From: Schistocephalus solidus
Taxonomy: Eukaryota > Platyhelminthes > Cestoda > Diphyllobothriidea > Diphyllobothriidae
NCBI GenBank assembly: GCA_017591395.1
Contig: WEDG01001312.1
Coordinates: 372,001-436,000, forward strand
DNA: 64,000 nt
Direction: 5' to 3'
The position numbers and the translations under genes were made by a program. This document shows, piece by piece, positions 1 to 11,849 of the stretch; position 1 is the stretch's first letter, and each line of letters starts with the position of its first letter. The notes below the pieces were generated by a model. That model was not told the origin of the DNA. It saw only the letters and a program-made list of their open reading frames with translations, and ran no database searches.

Positions 1-3000
1 CAAGAGGTCTAAGAACAACCTCGATATCAATGACACAAAACGTGGTCAGCTTAGAGAAGACTTTCCCCTTGTCACAACGAATGAGGCGGTGTTGGATTTA
101 GGCAACAGCAGTAAATGCATAGAGGGGGTTAGGAAGAACATGCGCAAACCACGTTAGCCAGCGTTTTTGATGCCAATGCGATATTCTATTGAAGTCACCG
201 CAGCGAATTTAGACTGTTTCAGTTGCGGCGAAGCAGACGAATTTCACCCAGAGTATCACTCTCAGACAACGGTGATTAGAAATCGCAAACTTCTTTCTCC
301 TTTCGCCCCCACAGCTTACAACGCAGAAGAATAGAGGACAATTGATACACGCGAAGCCTTGTGCCAATTGAAATTTCGCGACCGGCTCATAGATGCTTTG
401 GAGAACAGTCGACAACTACGAGAGAAGCATCCCATAGGGAAAAAGTGTCACCACTACACCATCCGTTCGGCAGCAACGTTTCCTCAATATATATGAAATC
501 GCACGCCACTAACGCTGAGGCGCCAGAGTTGATGACCTCGTTCATCCGGGAATGGATTCTGTAGGTTATCAAAAAGTTTGATGTTGGTACGGCGACATCA
601 TCAATTTATCCGAGCAAGAGTAATGAGGAATTTGAAGTACCTATAAGGGAGGGAGAGTGCATTTCTCACGTGCGTCAAAAACAGCCTTCAAAGACTGCTT
701 TAAAGGAGCCGTGTTAACACATGTGGCATTCACAGATAGGTACAAGAACCGGCCAGCTCATGAACGTGACGTCCAGGCTTAACTGTAGATCGCGGTCCAG
801 ACTGCTGAAAGGAATTCAGATTAATGCGCACCGAGCGTGAAACACTCCTTGTTAACTGAGATGCCAGTCCGAAGGAAGTCTTCTGTAATGTAATTAAGGC
901 CTCTTGAGGTAATCTTACATTCGAGGTCATCAAACGAGATATTATTTTAAAATATTGGTGATAAAGCTTTAATGTATGCGAATAGATAAATTAGACCCAA
1001 CAGATGCCCTACAAAAGGCGATTGAGATCAAGAAACTCAGATAACACAGTTTACAAAAAAAAACACTGAAAAGTGCTGCGGACGTCGAACCATTCGGCCC
1101 AGCATGTAAAATTTACCTAGGCAAAAAGAAGACGAGTATACCCATTAGTCCTACTGCTGGATATCTATCATACGCCTTGTGGATAGTTGCACAACAATTA
1201 ATTGAAGACTGATTCTGAAATAAGCAGGCTTTTATCGACGGTTGGCAGCGTAGCGTCAACAAGCGTAGAAAATGGAGGCCTGACATACCAAATGTCCTAA
1301 AGAAAACAACATAAAGCTGACGACAGCACTACTTACTATCCAACGCTCGCGGTCGTTTTTCTAATGAAGGCCTCAGTCTATTCCACTGCACAGACTTTCT
1401 GTGTCACGAAAGACCTTCATTTCGGTTGGTCAGAGGCCGATTCCAGGGTTAATTTTAGCCAGTTAGGACGGCGGTCTGCAACCATATGAGCACAGGTCAT
1501 GTATGCACTCAAAAATAGCTTTTACCCTACCCATTCATGTCTTCATCCGACCCCTCAAATGCCCCCCATCGGCCAGGCGGGGTGACGTGAAGGAGAACTC
1601 TGTTTTCGGGTCAGCGCAGAAAATGACTTAAAATTACTTGGAAACACGATTAGGGAGATGCATTCGAGGAACTGAGCCCACATAACATGTGTCGAATAGT
1701 CCCCTGCAGTGGACATTTCCTACCATGTCAAATTCACACCATCTCACCTTGGATGCACCTCACTGTTAAGACTCATCTTTAAAAACCGATACAAACTTCC
1801 TACTACTACCATTATCTGAGGTGCGTTGGTTATCGGTCAGTTTTACACCACAGGTAGACGCTGCAATGTAGGGCCGGGTGCATAGTCTCACAACAGCCAC
1901 AAGGCCGAGAAGCCACACCACTATTAGTCAGTTTCACCTGAAATCCCTCACTCGGTACCACGCATGTAGCGGCATAGCATCCTCCGCGGGGTACTCAGGG
2001 GAATATTCATTGGTTTGAGCTAGCATTTTGTGACTGAAGACACACCGGGGGCGGTTGGTGCTCGACTCAATGCGGCGGAGTTGCTGGGGACAGCCAGACT
2101 GAAGCTCTGTCCTCGGATCGGTCGATATTGCAAGTATTTTTATGTCATTACCCTCTATGGGGCGTAAACACACCTTTAGAAGAAAAGTGAAGCCACATTT
2201 AACGCGAGCATCGTTACCGGGTATCATACCGAAGTTTAGGACTGAAGTGACTAGGAAAACTAAACAATAAATTTGGTTCTCGGTGGTCAGTATTGGAGTA
2301 CCAGGTAACTAGGCATCCCTTTGAGTGTTGCAAACTGCAAGGATTGAAAAACTTCGTCGTTCTTAAACGAGCAATACAAGTGACCGAAACGGGTGGAACA
2401 GGCCAGACGACTCCATAAACCACCCAATTTGATTTTCAGCGAGCAAAAGATAAATTACTGCCGTGTCATTCATCCGAACGACTGACATCAGAAGTTGCTT
2501 CCAGGATGACTGCAAACGTCTGCTGACCTGTTACTTCCTCGGCAAAACTACCATACCAAAGTCAGCCCAGTTTCATAGTCAGACGCACGACAACGGACTA
2601 ATGAATAAACGATGGCTAAGTCAGTGTTGGGTCATCTGAAATGAATGAAGACTAAGTTAATGAGTGAAAATGAGATACGAATGGCGAATTTACTGTTGAA
2701 AAATAGGCCGAAGTTAGGAGCTGGCACGTGCACATCCAACGCACTCTCAACATCTCGGTTTCGTCTTATTCCGAACTATGCAGTGTCGCCCGATTCTGCG
2801 TACAGACGGTGTAGCAATCGGGCGCACGCAGGAGACGATAACTCACGGAAATCGATGATTGCATAAACATGGAGAGGTTGATCCTAGTAAACGAGACTTG
2901 GTCAATTCTGTACTAACTACTGAGAAGAAAGATAATACGAAGAGCTAACAACTACAGCGTATTTACCGTTAACGGCTTTATCATCGCAATTTTCAGGCAG

Positions 3001-3864
3001 CTTCACTGTGTGCGATTCAAAGGCAAGACCGAGCAAAGTGGAGCACCGAGTTGGGTGTGGGGAATGTGTTCCGCCATAACTATACGCAGTCAACAACTAC
3101 CCGCTACAGTTCCATGCATCGTGCGGATCTGCAATGGATACTGGAACTAGATGAAAAATAGACTCTCGTTCCACCGCCACACAAGTTCCTGAGAATAACA
3201 ATATCTTCCAATCTTTCAGCATTCGGTCTGGCATTTAAAAAAGGTACATTCGGCCACCCCCTACGTTTAACTACACCACAGACTGGATTAACTGAAAGGC
3301 TCTACGCAGTTCCGAAGGTGTCAAGCGCAAGCCAAGACGGTGGTTGATAGTGCCCTGATAACGTCGAGACAATTCCGTCTTGGACGAACAATACTATTGA
3401 GCCGGACAGCTCAGTTACTAGCGTCTCAAAAATTAACGTCTACTCTGACTCGATAGAGGTACCCCTCAAAATTAGCAGTAGTCAGTTTTCGGAAGTGGAC
3501 AGTTTTAACCACATCGCGGAAAAATTTTTGAGGGAGACCTCCCCGAATACATGTTGCTCACAAAGATTTGCAGGCATCTACGGACTCATTGAGATATCTT
3601 AATCGCCATAAATATAGCTGTTTGTCATAATGCCCTATTTTGCGGTGGTGCATGCAAAGTTTTTGCGATACAGAGTCGAGTATCGCATTTGCTAAGTCCT
3701 TAAGGGCACGCAGAAGCCTCGAAATAGCCCAAAACATTTGGTCAAACAGCTTAGGGAACACAATGGGAGAAGTCATGTGGTAAACAGGCAGAAAGGAGTG
3801 CACATATCTTGTGATGGAGAAGTTTATTGTGAAGGGTAGCAAAGCACAAGGATGTCAGTCAGGG
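1..3864. other. No recognisable gene
   Basis: Only short open frames (under 100 codons) occur here, with no motif I recognise and no convincing splice-site-bounded exon. Base composition is fairly balanced and resembles the decayed gypsy internal region next to it, so old repeat DNA is the likeliest content. This is inference. Confidence 0.5.
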
Positions 3865-4033
3865 TAAGAAAACACACAGGCAACGCAGGAAACTGGAAGT
3901 GACGGTCGTCCATTCAGGTTTTATCCTCCGTGACCTCATGCGGGATTCATTCCTCGGTTTATACTATGGTATTAGATCAGGTAAAGAAGAATGAATACAG
4001 GGAAGGGAATGTCAATAATTAATTTCCATCACA
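3865..4033 (-). repeat. Putative 3' LTR of the gypsy element
   Basis: About 169 bp, matching 11319-11484 in the same orientation along nearly its whole length. Shared blocks include aacgcagg, atggtattagatcagg and aattaatttcca. On the minus strand it starts TGTGATGG directly after a G-rich tract, as an LTR start should. It is short for an LTR. Divergence between the two copies is visible by eye, so the element is old. Confidence 0.6.
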
Positions 4034-4045
4034 CTGCCCCCTCAC
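4034..4045 (-). other. Possible polypurine tract
   Basis: On the minus strand GTGAGGGGGCAG lies directly before the putative 3' LTR start (TGTGATGG). LTR retrotransposons prime plus-strand DNA synthesis from such a tract. Position and composition fit; function is inferred. Confidence 0.4.
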
Positions 4046-4089
4046 ATAGGATCGATGTCCCAGCAATACGAGGTTCAGAGGTTGGGATG

Positions 4090-5400
4090 TCAATCGGAAT
4101 GCCGAATTTCGACAGTGCGAGATACCCGGGGAAGCGAAAAACCAATCAGGTGGGAGGAAGCGGGGGCCTCCAGAAGGGATCCTGACGGAGTTGTCGAGTG
4201 ACGAGGAAGAAGTGGGGTAGAAAGCGAATGGGGACAGGGTAATGGAGAGATCCGGCAACTCAGTAGTGGGAAACGCAGGTAACTCTGTAGAGATGAACCC
4301 GCCAGAGGTATAGACCAAAAATATGGCTTGTGAGCCGCCAAAGTAGGACCACCGGAATCATCCGACACCCTGAGGATACAAAGAGCCTCGAAAGGAACTT
4401 CTACGAAATCAAACGGCATTAACAAGTGAGTTGAAAATTTGTCGGGTTATCCGGGTGGAAGCCTATCCCGGTACCAAAAGACTTTATTGCCAGGCTGGTA
4501 AGGCACACCATGCGCACGGCGATCATAGTACTCTTTTTGCCGTCGGTGAACCGTGGAGAGACAAGTGCGGGAGACTAGATCTGAGCGTTGGTACGAATTC
4601 ATGACGCGCAGAACGCGACGGAAAAGGAGACAGGTGTCCAGTGGAAGACGGACCTCGCGGCCGTACATAAGGGGCCAAATGAGGTATAGCCCGTTGACGA
4701 GTGATTGGCGGACCGGTAGGTACTGAGGTAGAGCAACATCCCAGGATGAGCCAAGGGAGCTGTTGACAAATGACTGAATTAACCTTTTGAGTGTCCGATT
4801 CATGAGCTCGACTTGCCCATTATCTTGAGGTAGAACGAGAATTACGAATGCAAAGAAGTTCACAGAGTTATTTCATTAGCCGAGACTCAAACTGAGCAAC
4901 CCGATCTGAATGGAACTGCTGAGGCACGCCATTTCGGCAGATCTATTCGTTAAGGATGACCTTCGCAACCGTGATAGTTGCCGCATGTGGGATAGGCACT
5001 GATTTGCACCACTTAGTGAAAAAGCCCACTAAAACGAGTATATAACGGTTTACGAGATGGGAAGGAGGCATAGGACCCAGTAGATCAACACTGTCAATTT
5101 CGTTCGGATAACCAGGCCGGATGTGTTAAAGTGGTGCGCGATGCGTAGCGGTAGGGTTTTTAATCTCAGCACATATAGGGCAAGTGTTGCAAATGTTCTG
5201 AAAGGCACGGCGTTGGCTTGGGCATCGAAAACGCTAACGTGCAGCCGTGTCTGTAAGGAACTGACTGGCATGACGCAGATCAATTTGAAGGCGGGAAAGT
5301 GTAGACAAGATTGTATCGTGCGGTAAAACCCAACAATATGGATCGCTGGGGAATACCAAAGGTATAGCGCTTCGTCCCTGAGGTGAAGGCTATTCCGCAC
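4090..5400 (-). pseudogene. Gypsy integrase, broken
   Basis: Three frames together give an integrase. Near 5130-5210 one frame shows the zinc-binding end CNTCPICAEIKNPTATH (the two Cys of the HHCC domain). Near 4800-4860 another shows DNGQVELMNRTLKRL, the region around the catalytic Glu that follows the PQGNGQVER-type motif of gypsy integrases. At 4447-4600 the C-terminal part reads EYYDRRAHG..YQPGNKVFWY, the GPY/F-like module; it is cut by a stop and then continues to about 4090. The central D,D(35)E core between 4870 and 5100 is not readable. Several frameshifts mean it cannot give an active enzyme. Confidence 0.7.
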
Positions 5401-5651
5401 AGACCGAAGGCAACGAATTTCTCAACTGGAACCTTTCAAATCCTCGTCTGAAGGTTTTGATGCGCCTTGACGCAGACCGTCGTAAATTGGAGACATATAA
5501 GGGTCGGCGGCTTGGGCCGACACCCATAGTATGTGATTAAGCGTACCAACCGTAATGGCCGTCGTCCGGGCGTATGCGTCGAATGGCGGCATCTACGAGC
5601 GGCGAGACAAAGCATCGGCTTTCCGATGCTTTGTACCGGCACAACGACTCT

Positions 5652-6017
5652 TTATGAATAGCCCAAAAGATCTGCTTGCCAGCGAGCAAGTTGACCAGTA
5701 GGATTCTTAAAATTATCCAGCCAATGAAGTGCCTGATGATCCGTACGTAATATGAAATGTATGCCGACCAGATAGTAGTGGAATTTCTTCACAAACGCAA
5801 CGGCGGCTAGGAGCTCTTTATGAGCAGTGGAATAATTACGCTCAGGCTTAGTGAGGGTCTGATCGGCAAAAGCGAGAGGATGCTCAAGTCCATCAGCTTG
5901 TTGCTGAGATAAGACTGCCCCAATAGCTGCATCTGGCGCACCAGTGCCAAATATAAAAAGGGGGCTCTTAGTCGGATATGTGGGGAGAATGCCAGCATGG
6001 GAGGGGAGGTGAGACAC
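5652..6017 (-). pseudogene. Gypsy RNase H domain
   Basis: A 121-codon open stretch ends in the classic Ty3/gypsy RNase H pattern: AIGAVLSQQQADG, HPLAFADQTL, ERNYSTAHKELLAAV, LRTDHQALHWL, QLARWQADL. The first catalytic Asp (the TDAS position in relatives) is replaced in GTGAPDAAIGAVL. The frame is open, but the domain is cut off from the RT upstream by frameshifts near 6020-6200. RNase H would remove the RNA strand during reverse transcription. Confidence 0.8.
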
Positions 6018-6205
6018 CGCTTGAATTTGTCAGAAGACCTTTCAAACTCGTCAAACCAAAGAAATTCGGACTGTTCACAGTGAGATGATTTAAAGGAGCA
6101 GCAATGTGCGCATTCTTTGATGAAATACCGATAGTAAGAGGCGAGACCTATGAAACTGCGAAGTTCGGAAACGGAGGTTGTCTGTGGCCAGTTTGATCTG
6201 ATCGG

Positions 6206-6764
6206 TTATAGTAGGGTAGTGGAGACAATGTGACCCAAGAAGGGGGCGGACATCTTAAGGAAGTGACATTTGTTGAGATTCAATTTTGGTCCCACAGCCT
6301 GGAGGCGACTAAAAGCGGCCTGGAGATCGGCAGGCTGGGCTTCTACCGTGGGTCCGTGAGCTATGACGTTATCAAGGTAGACCAGACACGCAGCGGGACA
6401 CAAGTCCCGTAAAATTGAGGCCATTAAACGTTGAAAGGTTGTGGGGGGCGTTGGCCAGCCCGAAAGGCATGGTTTCCAAATTATATAGCCAAGACGGAAT
6501 TGAAACTGCAGTAATAGATCTACTGTCAGGAGTCATTTCAAACTTCCAGTAACAAGACTGTAGGTCAGGCATGGAGAAACAGGCGGCACCTAACAGCGCA
6601 TCGAAAGTAGTGTCTATGCGAGATGCGAACGAATCCTTGACAGGTAACGAGTTCAACTTCGGGTAACCAACACATAGTCGCAGGGTTCCACCTGTGTTCT
6701 TAACAAAAAAAATCGGAGAGGCCCAGGGCGACGGAGACGGACGAATAACGAGCTTAGCAAGCAT
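6206..6764 (-). pseudogene. Gypsy reverse transcriptase, inactive
   Basis: Two overlapping frames (6764-6372, then 6424-6206) carry the RT fingers and palm: SPWASPIFFVKNTGGTLRLC, DLQSCYWKFEM (catalytic Asp), NLETMPFGLANAP and the active-site box VYLDNVIAHG. The second Asp of the YxDD box is Asn here, and one frameshift separates the halves. Following residues (FSRLQAVGPKLNLNKCHF..FLGHIVS) match the palm-thumb link of gypsy RTs. The lost Asp plus the frameshift indicate a dead copy. Confidence 0.8.
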
Positions 6765-7039
6765 ATCCTTAATGGCCTGCGCTTAAGGTTTTTAAAGTGA
6801 AAGGGCACCCGACGATGGGGGTTACCGAATAGGGCGAGGCGAACCAGTATCGATGATATGCTGTAATACGTTAGTTCAGCCTAATGGTTCCCTATCCCAT
6901 GAGAAAACAGCAGAGTTCTGACAAAGGAGATCACGAACGGTGGTCGCTCACTCACGAGAGAAATCGGGGGAATCAGGGACTAGACTGGGGAAGGTTGGGG
7001 CCGGCCGAGTCGCAAACTAGCTTTTGGTTAAGGGCATGT

Positions 7040-7300
7040 ACAAAATAAAAGGGAACGGTGGTCGTCTTAGACGAGACTACAGTTGGCAAAATCGACACAC
7101 ATTTGACGGAGATACAGGAAATCGACCCCTAAAACACCTTGCCAGTGAATGCCATGGCAAACGTAAAAGCGGAAGAACAGACATGGAATGGCACTTCAAG
7201 CAGTGACGAAAACAAGAGGGGAATTCTATTTTCCACCACGATACAAGGGTGCTTGTGTGAAACCTTGCTTTGCTGAAGCCAATTTTGGGCAAAACATTTC
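7040..7300 (-). pseudogene. Gypsy protease remnant
   Basis: Upstream of the RT on the minus strand a broken reading gives GVLGVDFLYLRQMCVDF, resembling the C-terminal ILGADFL..LLVD stretch of gypsy proteases, preceded by hydrophobic residues and several stops. The catalytic D-T/S-G box is not visible. The call rests on this motif and its place before the RT. Confidence 0.4.
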
Positions 7301-8229
7301 GGGTTCACTAAAGGGCAGGCGGCTTAAGTTTTAACAAAAGATACTCGCCTGTTGGCATTCGTAACGTCAAGCATGGGGTAAGAAAGGTTTATCTTTATGA
7401 AATAGTGGGAACTGGGTTGAATTCACCGGAAAGTTTAGCAATGCGCGCCTGGCGGCGCCGGGGCGGACGCCTAAAATTTCGGCATGTCTGCGTGACCACC
7501 CATCGAGTTTTCCTCGGTTGAAGAACCGATGTCGAGTAACACGATGTGCACACCGACGGTGCGTAGCGGTCCTCGTAATCCTACACAAAGATAAGGAGAT
7601 CGTCGGATGTGTGAGTCGGTCCTTTAAGCAACTTCCGACGGAGATTATCATCATGTACCCCGGCGTGGAAGTGTGCAGACAGTGAATTTGACAGATAGGT
7701 CAGTAAAACAGAGAGAATTAAAGGTCAGAGACAGCCTGAATAATCATTTGCGCTTTCACCGGGGAGCTGCAGACAGGACGAAAATTGTCGGCAGACATCC
7801 ACTGGTGGCTTGGGTCGCAAATATGCGACTAAGGAAAAGAAGCAGTGAATGGTCATAACCGTCAAGTTTCACGCCAAAATATGAAGCCTTAACCGACTCT
7901 TCCGTAGACAAATGGCGGTAGATGTAGCGCTCGTGGTCTTTGGTAGCAACGGAGGCAAAATAAACAGTGGCTTGGGAGAGGCAATGTCAACGTTGTCTGT
8001 CAGTTTCAATAAAATGTGTGTCAGTTGAATACTGCCATGTCTTCAGAATGCACATGAGGGTTTGATGCCAGCACTGGCGGGCAATCTGACCGGCTCCGAT
8101 GAAGTCAGTTGGGACTGATGGTTAAAACCGTCCAGTGTGGGAGAAGAGGTTAGCACAGCTGACGTCTGCCCAGCGACAATCGCGTCTTCGTTTTGGTTTC
8201 CATGGTGGGGCAGCTGCACTCTACTTCCT

Positions 8230-8668
8230 TGCTTCTGAGCAGTTCTGCCAGAAGAGAGCAGACCGGTGAAGGCGACCTCAGTGGGCACCGCGGACTTTTG
8301 GCAGGCAACTGCCCCCATGAGAACTGCATGCTTACGTCTCGCAACCTCCCACTTTCGGGGCCGAATCATCGTCGCCGGTGGACAGGATATACATGCAAAC
8401 TCAAAAATGTTTTTTTGCCACCAGACCACTGGGCCAGTGGACAGAGCTGGCTGGCATGAAACAGCCTCGTATCGACTTCACTCTTATCACTTTCGGCGAC
8501 ACAGTTCTTGCTCTTGGCTGTTTCGGATCAGTAAGCTCGATAGAAACGCTAACGAAACCAGTAAGTCCAGCTACCTACGGAAATAACTTGGCGTCTTGGA
8601 TTCGGTTCTCCAAGGGCCCGGTGGAGTTGCTTGGCTCGAGTTGGGGGTCTGAAAACGTTCACATGTAA
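8230..8668 (+). pseudogene. Kelch-repeat protein fragment, frameshifted
   Basis: Three overlapping frames read as successive Kelch blades. Frame one (about 8281-8400) gives DFWQATAPMRTACLR followed by RGRIIVAGGQD, the W..M...R / GG pattern of a blade. A one-base shift gives NVFFLPPD, and a second shift (about 8430-8560) gives QWTELAGMKQPRIDF..TVLALGCFGSVSSIETL, the next blade. Kelch proteins are usually cullin-3 ubiquitin-ligase adaptors. Only about two blades survive and two frameshifts break them, so this is a pseudogene. It is antisense to and inside the gypsy element. No introns are seen, which would fit a processed copy or a single exon; I cannot tell which. Confidence 0.55.
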
Positions 8669-9058
8669 ACGTCCGCGTTTTTAGATATTACCCTGGAATC
8701 TCACCACTGCCATCAATTTATAGTAAGCAAGCAGAAAGGAGCTCAACGTACTAATAGGACAGATCTCGTGAGATAATTTACTGGGAAGGATCAGCGGTGT
8801 GGCGTCCGGCTGTAGCGGCCGAAGACTTCGAGGTTTGCACACACACACGGGCGAGTAACGCACCTGTAGTCGTTATTAGACGATGCGTATATTGAACATG
8901 GTCTCTAAGCACCATGCCGATCACTCAAACGCAACAGTCATTAGAAGGAACAGCAGAAATGTTGGAAATTGATTCTACTATTAAGAAGGATATAAAGGTA
9001 TGAAAGGGCACAATATAAAATAAAGAAGGGAGCGTTACATGATGCGATATCCCTTATG

Positions 9059-9243
9059 GAGTGGGGGGAATTACGTCATGTCTGTTGGATAACCGGTGGG
9101 GAGTGCAACGCTGTGGGCAACTGCAGGGTCGGGACGAGGGGATGCTGACATTGAACGGAGGGTAGCAATACGATGAGCGGCGACGGTACTCGTGGGGATG
9201 GGGGTCAGCGTTCGAGAGTGGAAGGGGCACCGGCATCTTCACC
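9059..9243. repeat. Diverged direct duplication, copy 1
   Basis: Matches 9658-9831 in the same orientation. Shared blocks include ccggtg.ggagtgca, gctgt.ggcaa and accgg.catcttcac. It is G-rich and lies in the part of the gypsy interior that I cannot assign. Confidence 0.55.
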
Positions 9244-9657
9244 GACATTCCATCACTCCATCCCCTTTCGGGATCCGCGCGAAAAGTGCTATTAGTCCAT
9301 TCAAACAATTTTGTCGGAACTGTGGTTCGTTACACGGCCACCAGTTGTTTCTTATAAATGGAAAATTGGCTGGGGTCACGATTGATTAAAACAACACATG
9401 TTGGAAAGTATGTTATATAGCGTCCGAGGATGTCAAGGCTAGCACACACCATGGAGTATATCACCTTGACTAGCTTCCGGTCATGTGACGCTAACAGAAT
9501 CGTTAAACACTTCGTCAAGCGCACGTGTATAGATTGAAAAAGAAAATAAGTGTATGGCGTAAAGGACTTATGTGGACGGTAACAAACGATAGGATAACAA
9601 AAAGGGATTAGAAAGATACAAACGAATATCGAGGAACTGTAAAATCGATCCTTTTGA

Positions 9658-9831
9658 AGTGGGAGGTGGTCACGAATGATCAGTCAGATACCGGTGAGGA
9701 GTGCAGAGCTGTCGGCAAATGTGCGTGAGGTTCATGGAGAGGTTGACGGTAAGGAACATGCGAGACGGAACGATACAGGTAACGGGGGGATGTCAGCGAT
9801 ATAAGAGAAGGAAAACCGGTCATCTTCACTT
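9658..9831. repeat. Diverged direct duplication, copy 2
   Basis: Second copy of the block at 9059-9243, about 600 bp away, with many substitutions and small gaps. It could be an internal duplication of the gypsy interior or two insertions of an unknown repeat. Confidence 0.55.
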
Positions 9832-10061
9832 AACCAACGATTACACCTTTTCCAGATGTAATAGTGAACGTGAGCACAGGAAATGGTAAAACTTGAAGCT
9901 GTAATGGTTAAACAGAGGGCTGTGGGGTAGGAGATTGAACAGGATTCAGTTCTGGAGAGGTGTCCAAATGGTCAAACTGTTGAGTGGTAATTTAATTAAT
10001 TGTAACTAGTGGAAAAAAACAAAAACTGAATAAGTATTTTCAAATTTCAATCATACGTTGG

Positions 10062-10140
10062 TCAACCGGCCGGTACAGCTCAATCGGTTGACCACTTGGA
10101 CACCTCCCAAGAATTGACTCCGGTTCAATCTCCTACAAAG
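10062..10140 (+). repeat. Degenerate tRNA-like sequence (SINE head?)
   Basis: GTACAGCTCAATCGG resembles a pol III A box and CCGGTTCAATCTC a B box, about 40 bases apart. No good acceptor stem pairs around them, so a working tRNA is unlikely; a tRNA pseudogene or SINE relic fits better. Confidence 0.3.
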
Positions 10141-10964
10141 GGCCCCCCACTTATCTCTCAACATTGCCATTTCAACGAGGTATCCTCTTTATGGTACCTT
10201 GGCTTTACTGTGACACCCCATCTTTCATTCTCTCTAAATAGTGATACTCTTTTGACTAAAATTTGAAAACTTCTTCATTATATCCATCCTTTATGTTCCT
10301 ATCACACACCTCAATCCCTTATCTAGTCATTAATAGATGCAAGTATTCTTCCCCTCATCCTCTTTTTTTCTCCTGTGATTTTTTCAGCTTTGCGTAAAAA
10401 GGATTTGCCGATTTTAAAACGTATCATCCGAATGCTCTCTTCTGCTGCCGGTGTTTCTTATACTGTTTTAGTGGATACGATAATAAAACGACACTACACA
10501 ACAGTCAAGCGAGTTTCTTACCAAAATCTTGATGATGCTACCCATCCCCTCCACTTCAAACCCATTGGCGTGAAGTCGTCCTGTCCCATTCACCAAGGCT
10601 TTCGGCATATCACTTGCCATACATTGGCATGTCAGTGCTCTGGTTGACATTTTTGCACGCTTCCTTACAAGGGAAGAGATTGAAATAGAGAAGCTGAGAG
10701 TGGAAATTTCTCCACCATTAGATGTCAATTTTTAACCTTTTGATTCTTGAATTATCTGTTAACTTATCCCATTCCCTCAGTGAACAGAGCCATTTTTGCT
10801 GAAAACTTTGAATGATAATCTCCAAATAAAGCGTATTCCTCTCTCTCACACTTTGTTTTTAACATTGTCCTGTGTTATCGTTCATTATTATATCTGCCCA
10901 CACAATTATTTAAAAGTGTAGTAGACGGACCGTTCTCAGGCTCCGTGGGAATAGCAAATGCTAC

Positions 10965-11124
10965 CTTCGTGAGTGAACTGCTAGTCAGACTGGACTTGGA
11001 AGCAAGCAGGTCTTTCCCTACTGAACCGTTAGCTCTCAGTTTCCTCACCATTGTGTCCATCAAGCCGAAACTCAGTGGAGCACCGCGTCCTGTTTTGGAT
11101 TCCGGGAGATTTCGCTGCACTGAG
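10965..11124 (-). pseudogene. Exon-like segment, identity unknown
   Basis: On the minus strand a strong acceptor (ctctttttttgttacag) opens a 160-nt open stretch that ends at a possible donor (ACGAAG/gtagca). The peptide includes SKTGRGAPLSFGLMDTMVRK and is Ser/Lys-rich, without a motif I know. It lies just inside the putative 5' LTR of the gypsy element, an odd place for a host exon. Without a neighbouring exon in phase this may be chance. Confidence 0.2.
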
Positions 11125-11318
11125 CTGTAACAAAAAAAGAGGGGATACATAATTTTTAGCTCATAACATCCGCCCCTAGTCTGTATGTTCCTGAGGTCAT
11201 CTATTAAAACAAATATGATCTTGTGGGCACTACAATCCTCTCTAATCAATACCATTTCACTTTTAGCAATTTAATTTGATCTCGTTCACTTTTATATCCA
11301 CCCATCTATTTAATAAAG

Positions 11319-11484
11319 TGAACAACACACCGAACGCAGGAAACCGGAATTCATCGTCATCCAATCACGTGTTGTCGTCTATGACCTCACCAGTGATTCG
11401 TTCCATGGTTTCTACGATGGTATTAGATCAGGTAGGGAAGAATGAATTTAGGGAAGGAAATGTTAAAAATTAATTTCCAGCACA
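11319..11484 (-). repeat. Putative 5' LTR of the gypsy element
   Basis: About 166 bp, starting TGTGCTGG on the minus strand and matching 3865-4033 in direct orientation. I see no convincing tRNA primer-binding site just inside it. It could be a solo LTR of the same family rather than the partner LTR. Confidence 0.55.
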
Positions 11485-11849
11485 ATAGTTTCTCCTTAGA
11501 GAGACATTTGTGCAAACTGCTAAACAAAAATCAATGCCCGAACACACCAAAATAACAATTTCGACTGAAAATCATAAATTCGATTCAATTTTATGAGACA
11601 ATAGGCATGAAACATTCAGTACTCTATTGGTAACATGAAAGTATGTGCGGTATACAGAGAAACCACATGGGCTGCAAATGTTAAAAGAGAGCCATAATAT
11701 ATGACAATTTGAGAGTGAGTCTCAAGGGTTAAGTTTAATCTCTCATCACTCCCTTTCCATTTGAAACATAAATATATCAAGGTTGCTTTTAAAGCTTTCC
11801 AGCGTTAGTTTGACAACTTTGACAGAGAAGAACTTGCGGCCCACATTCA

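Larger units (their letters stand above)
3865..11484 (-). mobile_element. Decayed Ty3/gypsy LTR retrotransposon
   Basis: Two direct repeats of about 167 bp (3865-4033 and 11319-11484) bracket a minus-strand pol region. From high to low coordinates it holds a protease end (about 7040-7300), reverse transcriptase (6764-6206), RNase H (6017-5652) and integrase (about 5400-4100). This order (PR-RT-RH-IN) is that of the Ty3/gypsy superfamily. Frameshifts and stops break every domain. The stretch from 8.1 to 11.3 kb, where gag would be expected, is not recognisable as gag and carries a Kelch-like fragment and a diverged duplication, so it has probably received insertions. I saw no target-site duplication outside the repeats and no clear primer-binding site, so the two repeats may not be the original LTR pair of one insertion. 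Superfamily assignment is firm; the outer borders are tentative. Confidence 0.75.

Noticed and set aside
7673..7858. Short plus-strand frame next to the gypsy protease
   Set aside because: No motif; lies antisense within the decayed gag/protease region.
10522..10663. Possible exon (donor TTTTG/gtaag on the minus strand) partnering 10965-11124
   Set aside because: Joining the two gives a phase mismatch and an early stop, and no acceptor in the right phase was found.
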